From contig JAKFUR010000031.1 in the NCBI GenBank assembly GCA_021732585.1, positions 1-42,531 of the forward strand: a stretch of DNA of 42,531 nucleotides, written 5' to 3'. The stretch's first letter is position 1. Each line of letters starts with the position of its first letter. Positions 35,687 to 42,531 of this stretch are shown here, one piece after another. The notes under the pieces are model-generated. The model was not told the DNA's origin, ran no database searches, and was given only the letters and a program-made list of their open reading frames with translations. Both the position numbers and the translations under genes were made by a program. Source of the DNA: Bacteriovoracaceae bacterium (GTDB taxonomy: Bacteria > Bdellovibrionota > Bacteriovoracia > Bacteriovoracales > Bacteriovoracaceae).

Positions 35687-37333
35687 ATGTTACTAATAAC
35701 GATGATGGTGCTGCTTTCTGGAAATGCCAACGCGCAAGGTTTACCGGCCGTCTGTGCGGTGGATAGGGATCTCGCGCAAGAACGCGTGGAGCTCGATTTT
35801 ACTCCCGATTATTTCTTCAAACCGATTCCACGTCAGGGACCACAAGATAATCGAAACGAAGTTTCGATTATTGGCCCAAGTGGTAACCTCGTTCTGGACA
35901 TGAACACTGGTGACTACCGTGCGGTGCCTGGTCCTTACGACGCAGTTCCAACACCTGATGGGCAAATTATCATTACGCCGGGACTCAATTTTTACGATCG
36001 TGATAATTTGAGCACGAATTCAACTCCGTTGCTCGCTGACGGCAACCGTCCGGCAGGTCTCCAAGGTGTCTATCACTCGGCTGGAGTGTTGCCAGGAGTG
36101 CAGACGCCCAACAGAAACTATCGTGTGATCACCGATACTCTGACGACGGGTGACACCAGTATGAACACCTTGATGTTCAAAGATTTCAGATCGACCGTCG
36201 CGGGCGGAAGTCCCAACATGGGGTCAAACGATCAAGCACCTAAACCACTCTGTTCTAACTTGGGTGATGCTCCCTACAAGTTGCCGATGCTTTCAAAAGA
36301 CGGTCAGCAACTCGCGGCCTATGACGTCGAGGCCGGCACGACTAAAATTTTCCGTATCGTGACTGCACCTAACGGCGGCACGCGCTGTGAGATGACTCGT
36401 GATCTAGGATTTGCCACGGGTAAAGTGGAGTTCTCTCCCGATGGAAAAAAAATTACCTTCGCTTCTGACACCAATGACACCAATCCTGGGGGCGTTACTT
36501 GGTATGAGCAACCGAGCTTAAATAGCCAAAACTTTCAAGTCTATGTTGTGGATCTAGAAGAAGATACCGTTCAGCGTATCTCCAATCAGACGCGCGGCAA
36601 CTCATATTATCCATCGTTCACGCATGATAACTCAGTCGTTTTCCTCGAGCAGATGCCGGACTCAACTTACAACGTTGTTCGTGCACCGATTGAGAGCGCC
36701 CCAGCGGTTCGCCTTGCGACTGCAGACAGCATCAACAGCACGAGCTGTGCCAACATCGACGACGATTTCGTCGCGGCCGTGGCGCTAGGATCGCTCTGGA
36801 CGGAAGTTTGCCAAGGAAGCCAAGCGCCGGCGAAATCTCTGCAGGGTCTCGCTTTCACTCCATTGTCACTTGATGGGGATCAATGCCGTCAGCTTGTGCA
36901 GCAGCGCTGGCCGGCTTACCAACAACAGTTGCGCGCGAGTCAGCAGGCGCTGCCGTCGATCACTCCAGATCTCCAATCAGCGCGTGGTGAGGTTTTGAGC
37001 GCTTACTATCAACGCTTTGTTGGCTTGAGCCAAAGCGCTCTCGAGGCTGTATGTCCAGAGGGAGCAGCAGGTCCAGGGCCAGGCGCAAACGTTGTGACGG
37101 CAAAGGGTGTTGGAGAATTCGCAGTGCAAACAAATCCGCTCATCATGTGCTTGCAGTGCCATGCCACAGGCGGGAATCAGTTTGACTTCGCTAACCCTGA
37201 AAACCTCTCCGAAGAAAAAGATCGCATCTTCAGCGCAGTGGCTTCAGAGCACATGCCGTTGGGTGTAGAAATGAAGCCGGAAGAACGTGCGGCGATGTTG
37301 GAATACATCCGCACAGCGATTCCGAGTCCGTAG
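35687..37333 (+). CDS. Secreted TolB/WD40-like beta-propeller protein with C-terminal c-type heme motif
   Basis: GKVEFSPDGKKITFASDTND...YYPSFTHDNSVVFLEQ propeller-type repeats; MCLQCHATGG CxxCH motif. Confidence 0.7.
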   Translation: MLLITMMVLLSGNANAQGLPAVCAVDRDLAQERVELDFTPDYFFKPIPRQGPQDNRNEVSIIGPSGNLVLDMNTGDYRAVPGPYDAVPTPDGQIIITPGLNFYDRDNLSTNSTPLLADGNRPAGLQGVYHSAGVLPGVQTPNRNYRVITDTLTTGDTSMNTLMFKDFRSTVAGGSPNMGSNDQAPKPLCSNLGDAPYKLPMLSKDGQQLAAYDVEAGTTKIFRIVTAPNGGTRCEMTRDLGFATGKVEFSPDGKKITFASDTNDTNPGGVTWYEQPSLNSQNFQVYVVDLEEDTVQRISNQTRGNSYYPSFTHDNSVVFLEQMPDSTYNVVRAPIESAPAVRLATADSINSTSCANIDDDFVAAVALGSLWTEVCQGSQAPAKSLQGLAFTPLSLDGDQCRQLVQQRWPAYQQQLRASQQALPSITPDLQSARGEVLSAYYQRFVGLSQSALEAVCPEGAAGPGPGANVVTAKGVGEFAVQTNPLIMCLQCHATGGNQFDFANPENLSEEKDRIFSAVASEHMPLGVEMKPEERAAMLEYIRTAIPSP

Positions 37334-37335
37334 AA

Positions 37336-38103
37336 TTAGAATCCAAATAATGCGTGGGCGTTGTCCCACGCATGAATAGAAAGCGCCTCTTCGGAGGCGC
37401 TTTTTATTTCCGCCACTTTTTTCAAAACATGCGGCAGATAAAACGGTGCGTTCTCTTTCCCGCGATGGGGAACAGGCGTGAGAAACGGGCTGTCAGTTTC
37501 TAGGAGAATGCGTTCGAGTGGACACAAGCGAACAGCGTCCCGCACATTCTCGGCCTTAGGAAACGTCACCATGCCGTTGAAGCCCAAGTAAAAACCACAA
37601 TCGATCGCCACCTGCGCGAGCTCCATCCCAGACGAGAAACTGTGAACCACGCCTTTCTTTTTGAGTTGGGGCGCGAACTCCTTTAAGAAGACGATCATGT
37701 CTTCATCAGAATCGCGAGAATGGATCACAATCGGTTTATCAGCAGCGACGGCGAGTTCGAGTTGCGCACGAAACCACTTGAGCTGCACGTCTTTGGGTGA
37801 GTTGTTGTAGTGATAATCTAGACCGATCTCACCGATCGCCACCACACGGGGGTGGTGGGCGCGGGAACGGATGCGCTCCAGCACTTCATCGGTCATGTTT
37901 TTGCTGTCGTGGGGATGGATGCCTTGCGTGCACCAGATCTGCGAGTGCGCTTCCGCGAGAGCAATCACGGCGTCGATATTTTCAGGATCAACGCCGATGG
38001 TGACCAGCTTCTCGACCCCCGCCTCTTGGCACAGTCTTAAAGTCTCCTCGAGAGGGCGATCTTTAAGATAGTCCAAGTGGCAGTGGGTCTCGGCAATTTT
38101 CAT
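37336..38103 (-). CDS. TatD family metal-dependent hydrolase
   Basis: ETHCHLDYL, WCTQGIHPHD, AIGEIGLDYHYN, VIHSRDSDED, LLETDSPFLTPVPHRGKEN. Confidence 0.96.
   Translation of the reverse strand: MKIAETHCHLDYLKDRPLEETLRLCQEAGVEKLVTIGVDPENIDAVIALAEAHSQIWCTQGIHPHDSKNMTDEVLERIRSRAHHPRVVAIGEIGLDYHYNNSPKDVQLKWFRAQLELAVAADKPIVIHSRDSDEDMIVFLKEFAPQLKKKGVVHSFSSGMELAQVAIDCGFYLGFNGMVTFPKAENVRDAVRLCPLERILLETDSPFLTPVPHRGKENAPFYLPHVLKKVAEIKSASEEALSIHAWDNAHALFGF
37380..37409 (+). terminator. Plus-strand terminator embedded in the convergent tatD coding region
   Basis: AAAGCGCCTC TTCG GAGGCGCTTT TTATTT. Confidence 0.85.
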
Positions 38104-39242
38104 TTTTTCAACAGGTCATCAAAGATGGCATGGAAGTGTGGATTCGGAATAGAACCTTCGATCTTCTTGCCGTTGATGATGATGGTCGGAGTGCTGCGAA
38201 GATTGAACTTCGTAGCACCGTTGATGGAAGCCAACACCGCATCACGCGTGGTCTGGCCATCAAAGCACGCTGTCAAACCGTGCTTGTCAGCCAGGGCCTT
38301 GAGTGAATCAAGATCAAGTTTCTCTTGGTTCGCGAAGATTTCGTCGTGAACTTCGTTGAATTTCGCTGGATCACAAGCAGCGAGCATGGCCGCGCGACAG
38401 GCGTACTGGTGCATGGCACTTTTAACGCTTGTGTTACACGCGCTATCGAGTGGATAGAAGAAGTACTGAATGTTGATTTTCCCAGCATAACGTCGAGCGA
38501 GTTGAGGCATCTGCTCCGCGACCACTTTACAAAATGGGCACTGGAAGTCTGAGAATACGGAGACGCGAATGGGAGCATCAGCAAAGTTCGGCGTTGAGGC
38601 ATGGATCACAAAAGGTGATACCGGCTCTGGATCCCCATAATCAGCCAGAGTCTTATACTGAGAGACGACTTGGGTAGAAACGTTTGCGAGTTTGCTCGCG
38701 CGACCTGTTGTGTACTGACTCAAGGCCACGCTGCTGGCGATTGTAATGGCCAACCAAATGCCGGCGACTTTGACATCAGGAACCCAGGAGTTGATGCCTT
38801 TTTTCCAGAAGAGCGCCGCTGCGATCCAGCTCAAGACGTAATAAACAGTGCAGACTGGGCAGAGACCACCCAAAGCTACCAAAGAGAAACCGAGCAAGAA
38901 TAAAGTACCCATAGCATTGTACTTTGTGACAGCACTCGCCGTGCGCTCGTAAGCTTCTGAAGCAAAAAGTGATGCGCCAATGAGGAAAAGACCATTGAGC
39001 AAACCCAAAAACGCGATCGGCACACCGGCGAGAGAGGCTACTTTCGAATGTGTTGCTACGTCGCAGTTCCAGAAGGCAGAGACGTCACATAATGTGCTGG
39101 CGCCGCCGAGGCCTGATGGATAAAGCGTGTCATAAAAATGAGTGGTGAGATAAATCCCTGTGGCCATCATCAGCACAGCGTTCAAGATGTGGAGGGCGTG
39201 CATGCCCGTGATGCCTTGGAGGGTGAGACCTTTTTTATCCAT
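38100..39242 (-). CDS. Fused VKOR-DsbA disulfide-forming protein
   Basis: Multi-TM VKOR domain (SAFWNCDVATHS, GLCPVCTVYYVLSW) followed by VFSDFQCPFCKVVAEQMPQLARRY thioredoxin-fold domain; start MDKKGL with AGGAAG SD. Confidence 0.92.
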   Translation of the reverse strand: MDKKGLTLQGITGMHALHILNAVLMMATGIYLTTHFYDTLYPSGLGGASTLCDVSAFWNCDVATHSKVASLAGVPIAFLGLLNGLFLIGASLFASEAYERTASAVTKYNAMGTLFLLGFSLVALGGLCPVCTVYYVLSWIAAALFWKKGINSWVPDVKVAGIWLAITIASSVALSQYTTGRASKLANVSTQVVSQYKTLADYGDPEPVSPFVIHASTPNFADAPIRVSVFSDFQCPFCKVVAEQMPQLARRYAGKINIQYFFYPLDSACNTSVKSAMHQYACRAAMLAACDPAKFNEVHDEIFANQEKLDLDSLKALADKHGLTACFDGQTTRDAVLASINGATKFNLRSTPTIIINGKKIEGSIPNPHFHAIFDDLLKK

Positions 39243-39262
39243 GGTGCTTCCTTTGTTGCTTT

Positions 39263-39850
39263 CTATTGTGCCAGCGGGACGTAGAGATTCCAAATGCGTT
39301 GTGGCGTCTTGTCCCGCCGATAACTTGGATATTTAGTGTTGCAACAGGTGCAAACACCCGAGTCACTTACTTTGATGGTGGGAAACTGGCTTTTGAGTTG
39401 GCGATGGGCCTCCGCCACCAGATCAAAACGCAGAGTTCCATCCGTTCTTTTGATGACTTCACCGTGAGGAAAATGCGAGCCGAACTCACCGGTGACCTCA
39501 AAACAACAGGCGCGAATGCACGGGCCAATAAAAGCCTCCGTGGGCTTTATCTTTTGCACTTCGGAAGTTATCAGGATTCCACCGGCCAATCCGCGCCAGC
39601 CGGCGTGAAGGAGTGCTTGGCCTTGAGTGCCTTCAATCGCCACCGGCATGCAGTCGGCGGTTTTAATCGCCAGCGTTTCTCGTGCGTGGCCCACAATACC
39701 ATCGGCTTCTTGTGACGATAGCTCAGGAGTTTGAGCATCAAGCACTTTTACCGAATGAGTTTGGTGAACATGCGCAAAAGTCGTGTTGGGTTTTTGATCG
39801 AAAGCACGAAACCAACCCTGCATGAGTTTTCTCTCAAACAGCAGGCTCAT
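39263..39850 (-). CDS. PgeF/YfiH laccase-domain family protein
   Basis: VHQTHSVKVLD, EADGIVG, AIKTADCMPV, LLHAGWRGLAGGI, FIGPCIRACCFEV. Confidence 0.94.
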   Translation of the reverse strand: MSLLFERKLMQGWFRAFDQKPNTTFAHVHQTHSVKVLDAQTPELSSQEADGIVGHARETLAIKTADCMPVAIEGTQGQALLHAGWRGLAGGILITSEVQKIKPTEAFIGPCIRACCFEVTGEFGSHFPHGEVIKRTDGTLRFDLVAEAHRQLKSQFPTIKVSDSGVCTCCNTKYPSYRRDKTPQRIWNLYVPLAQ

Positions 39851-40830
39851 ATCCGCTCGACCACTTGTTGCATCGGCGCTGGAAGGGGAGCTTCGAAACG
39901 TAGCTGCTCACCGGTTATAGGATGCTTAAAGCCCAGTACACGCGCGTGAAGTAATTGGTAAGGCCATTCTTTAACGAGAGCAATGACATCTTCCGGCATG
40001 CGCGCCATCTGGTGCGTGACTTCCGCGTAGAGTGGATCGCACACTACAGGCGTTTGTAGAAACTGCGATGCGTGCACTCGGATTTGGTGCGTGCGGCCAG
40101 TCTCTAGTCGAAATTCTGCGTGGTGAAGATTCTTGTTACTCTTCAGCATTCTGAAATGGCTGATGGCTTTCTTGCCGCCTTTAATGAGGCAGCTTTGTTT
40201 TTGTCGGTGAGCAGGGTGACGTCCGATGAACGTCTCAATTTTTCCCGCCTGCATTTTAGGCTGACCCCAAAGCACGGCTTCATAGGTGCGCTCAATGTCG
40301 TGGGCCGAGAAAAGCTGCACGAGACCCTCATGAGCTTTTTGAGTTTTCGCCACTACCATCACACCAGATGTTCCGAGATCGAGACGATGAACGATGCCTG
40401 GGCGTTTCTCGCCGCCGATGCCCGCAAGATCTGGGCAGTGATAAAGAATCGCATTCACCAAAGTTTTATCTGGATGTCCTGGGGCTGGGTGCACACACAG
40501 GCCTGCAGGCTTAATAATGATGATGAGGTGTTCGTCTTCAAACAAAATATCCAAGGGAATATTTTGTGCCACCAACTCAGTGGTAATGACCGGGGGAATC
40601 TCGACTTCGACTTCAGTATTCGCTGCCGGCATTTTATTTAACGAAAGCGTCTTACCATCTACCGTGGTGATGTTTTCATCATCAAAGAGACGTTTGATGG
40701 TACTGCGAGAAAGGTCCGGCAGTTTCGCGACTAACCAGTGGTCGAGGCGACGATAGGTTTCACGGTCTTCTTCTGAGACAATAATGATCCGCGCGTCGAC
40801 CTCAGAGACTTCGGTTTCGGCGCTGGTCAT
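39847..40830 (-). CDS. RluA/RluD-family 23S rRNA pseudouridine synthase
   Basis: S4-like N-terminus; GIVHRLDLGTSGVMVVAKT; ETGRTHQIRVHASQFLQTPVVCDPLY. Confidence 0.95.
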   Translation of the reverse strand: MTSAETEVSEVDARIIIVSEEDRETYRRLDHWLVAKLPDLSRSTIKRLFDDENITTVDGKTLSLNKMPAANTEVEVEIPPVITTELVAQNIPLDILFEDEHLIIIIKPAGLCVHPAPGHPDKTLVNAILYHCPDLAGIGGEKRPGIVHRLDLGTSGVMVVAKTQKAHEGLVQLFSAHDIERTYEAVLWGQPKMQAGKIETFIGRHPAHRQKQSCLIKGGKKAISHFRMLKSNKNLHHAEFRLETGRTHQIRVHASQFLQTPVVCDPLYAEVTHQMARMPEDVIALVKEWPYQLLHARVLGFKHPITGEQLRFEAPLPAPMQQVVERI

Positions 40831-40831
40831 T

Positions 40832-41581
40832 TTATTTCGCGCCTTTCAGACGCTTGATGTGATGAAGGTAAGATGTCGCTACAAGATCCGGATTCAGCTT
40901 CAGCACTTTCGCAAGTTGCGCCACGAATCCACGGGTGTACACATCGGCTGGAAGTTTTGCGATGTTGTCGTTCTCGATGGCCTCGAGGTGCGTTCGAGAA
41001 ATACGAGTCATCTCCACCAGACGGGCCATGTCGACATTTTTATATTCACGAATCTGGCGCAGGTACGGACCAGTGAAGTCGGTCGACTGCTCGATCTTTT
41101 GTTCCATGGCCGGATCTACCGTGTAGTCCAAACCGAATTTTTTCAGCGCTTGCACCTTAGAAACTTTCGCTTCCTGCAAATTAGAACCGTAATCTTCGTA
41201 TTGGAAATTCGGACGGGCTTCTTGTGCCGGCAACTTTGAGTCTTTGAAATCGTCGTTGCGTGCAGGTGCCGGTGCCGGACGCTCCATCACATGCGGGGTC
41301 GCGACCGAATCTTCGAAGGGATTCCGTGGAGCGTGGTTGAAACCACGAACACGATCATACTCGCGGCGTTTTTCTGGGAAACCAAGAATGGCGTAGGCCT
41401 CTTCGATTTGATCGACGATGGCCTGGCATTCAGCTTGTGACATCAACGAGTACAAGGCGACTGAGTCACCAGAGTAAGCATTGCGTGCTCGAGTGTAGGC
41501 GCGCTCGATTTCCTGAGGAGTGGCCCCCATAGCGATCTCGAGAACTTCGTAGTAGTTTTTCTTTTCCGTATCCATGCTCAA
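40832..41581 (-). CDS. J-like domain fused to RodZ-type HTH (HTH_25)
   Basis: NYYEVLEIAMGATPQEIERAYTRARNAY...EEAYAILGFPEKRREYDRVRG (no HPD) and GPYLRQIREYKNVDMARLVEMTRISRTHLEAIENDNIAKLPADVYTRGFVAQLAKVLKL. Confidence 0.85.
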   Translation of the reverse strand: MSMDTEKKNYYEVLEIAMGATPQEIERAYTRARNAYSGDSVALYSLMSQAECQAIVDQIEEAYAILGFPEKRREYDRVRGFNHAPRNPFEDSVATPHVMERPAPAPARNDDFKDSKLPAQEARPNFQYEDYGSNLQEAKVSKVQALKKFGLDYTVDPAMEQKIEQSTDFTGPYLRQIREYKNVDMARLVEMTRISRTHLEAIENDNIAKLPADVYTRGFVAQLAKVLKLNPDLVATSYLHHIKRLKGAK

Positions 41582-41587
41582 TTCCTT

Positions 41588-42531
41588 TTAAGCGACGCCG
41601 AGAAGACGGTGGACGATGCGATCGAAGTGATGCACGAGCTTCGAGTTCGGAAACTCCATCAGGAGTGGTTTGCGTTTTTTTACCGACTGCCAAACGGTGG
41701 CATCGTGATCAAGGTAGCCAACATAGTCCATCTCAATCCCGAAGTAGCGACGGCACACACTCTGGATCGAGAAGCCGATATCGATGTCCGCTTGGCTGCG
41801 CACTTGGTTCAAAATCAAAGAGGGTTGAAAGCGTGCAATCTCTTGGCGCAAACGCATGCCCATCTGTGGATTGATCTCAATAACTTTTTTCACCATGTCC
41901 GTCGGAGAACTGTTGGGTGAAGAAAGTTTCGCGTTCATCGCTTGATTGATGAGTGGTTCGATATCGAGGAAGCCTTCCAACATTTTCAAGCGGCGGTAGT
42001 ATACCGTCTTGATGAAGCGGTAGGTGTTCTCGATGGACGTCGGCTCGGGCAAAGAAACCAAAATACCTTTATCCGCTGTGATGAAAAAATCCACAGTGTT
42101 GAAAGATGTGCCGGCTCCGAGATCAAACAGAATGAAATCCGCATCAATGGAGTGGAGCTTGGAAATGATTTTGTTTTTGTGCATGTGCTTGAGATTGGCG
42201 ATGCCAATTTCATCTTGTGCACCTGAAACAATCATCAAGTTAGGAATCGGCGTCTTCACGAGAAGATCTTCGAAGCGTGTAACTTTTTTTGAAACGTAAT
42301 CAGAGAGAGTGAGTTCAGGAATCGGCAGACCTAAACAGGTGTGAAGATTTGCGCCGCCGAGATCGAGATCTACGGCCACGACTTTGTAACCCATTAAGGC
42401 GAGGCAAATAGATATGTTGGCCGTCACGAGGCTCTTGCCCACGCCGCCTTTACCGCCACCAATGGCCCAAATCTTTTTATTGGATTGTGGGCCTAAAAAA
42501 CCAGCACCCATGCCGGTATCGCCCTTGCCTA
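41588..42531 (-). CDS. MinD/ParA/FlhG-like P-loop ATPase, probably N-terminally truncated by window end
   Basis: WAIGGGKGGVGKSLVTANISICLALMGYKVVAVDLDLGGANLHTCLGLP; frame stays open upstream of ATG 42511 (…GKGDTG-MGAGF). Confidence 0.88.
   Translation of the reverse strand, partial: GKGDTGMGAGFLGPQSNKKIWAIGGGKGGVGKSLVTANISICLALMGYKVVAVDLDLGGANLHTCLGLPIPELTLSDYVSKKVTRFEDLLVKTPIPNLMIVSGAQDEIGIANLKHMHKNKIISKLHSIDADFILFDLGAGTSFNTVDFFITADKGILVSLPEPTSIENTYRFIKTVYYRRLKMLEGFLDIEPLINQAMNAKLSSPNSSPTDMVKKVIEINPQMGMRLRQEIARFQPSLILNQVRSQADIDIGFSIQSVCRRYFGIEMDYVGYLDHDATVWQSVKKRKPLLMEFPNSKLVHHFDRIVHRLLGVA

Noticed and set aside
1-42531. Prophage, IS element, integron, tRNA or CRISPR content
   Set aside because: No transposase, integrase, Cas or phage structural motifs were seen in the ORF translations, and no tRNA-like cloverleaf was recognised by eye. 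The flgE leader is three-way but does not have tRNA features.

Overview
This is a gene-dense chromosomal window from a Gram-negative bacterium. Gene content and order suggest a Bdellovibrio-type predatory bacterium or relative, but that is inference. From left to right it holds: a flagellar operon (fliG 3' end, fliH, fliI, fliJ, motE-like, fliK-like, flgD, a TIGR02530-like gene, flgE); a lipoprotein amidohydrolase, a GNAT and an HNH endonuclease; a PpiC/SurA-type isomerase; mreC-mreD-mrdA-rodA; a secreted metzincin-like protease with a coupled partner; a MarR regulator; a rhodanese-like protein, an HD phosphohydrolase and a glutaredoxin; a histone-H1-like Lys/Ala protein with an acidic tail; a very large TadG-like protein; ssb; an HD-GYP protein coupled to an exported 2H-phosphoesterase-like protein; gap-pgk-tpiA-secG; a beta-propeller/cytochrome c protein; tatD, VKOR-DsbA, pgeF and rluD-like genes; and a degenerate J-domain/RodZ-HTH protein next to a MinD/ParA ATPase. 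I saw no CRISPR array, prophage, IS element, rRNA or tRNA. The strongest unexplained signal is a structured leader upstream of flgE (about 6022-6106). It forms a three-way junction, and its linker is complementary to the flgE Shine-Dalgarno, so it is a candidate undescribed cis-regulatory RNA. Next are an HNH nuclease gene bracketed by four inverted repeats (one hiding its Shine-Dalgarno), a MarR gene with a perfect operator abutting an apparently leaderless start, and an HD-GYP/2H phosphoesterase gene pair. All functional calls come from motif reading without database searches.
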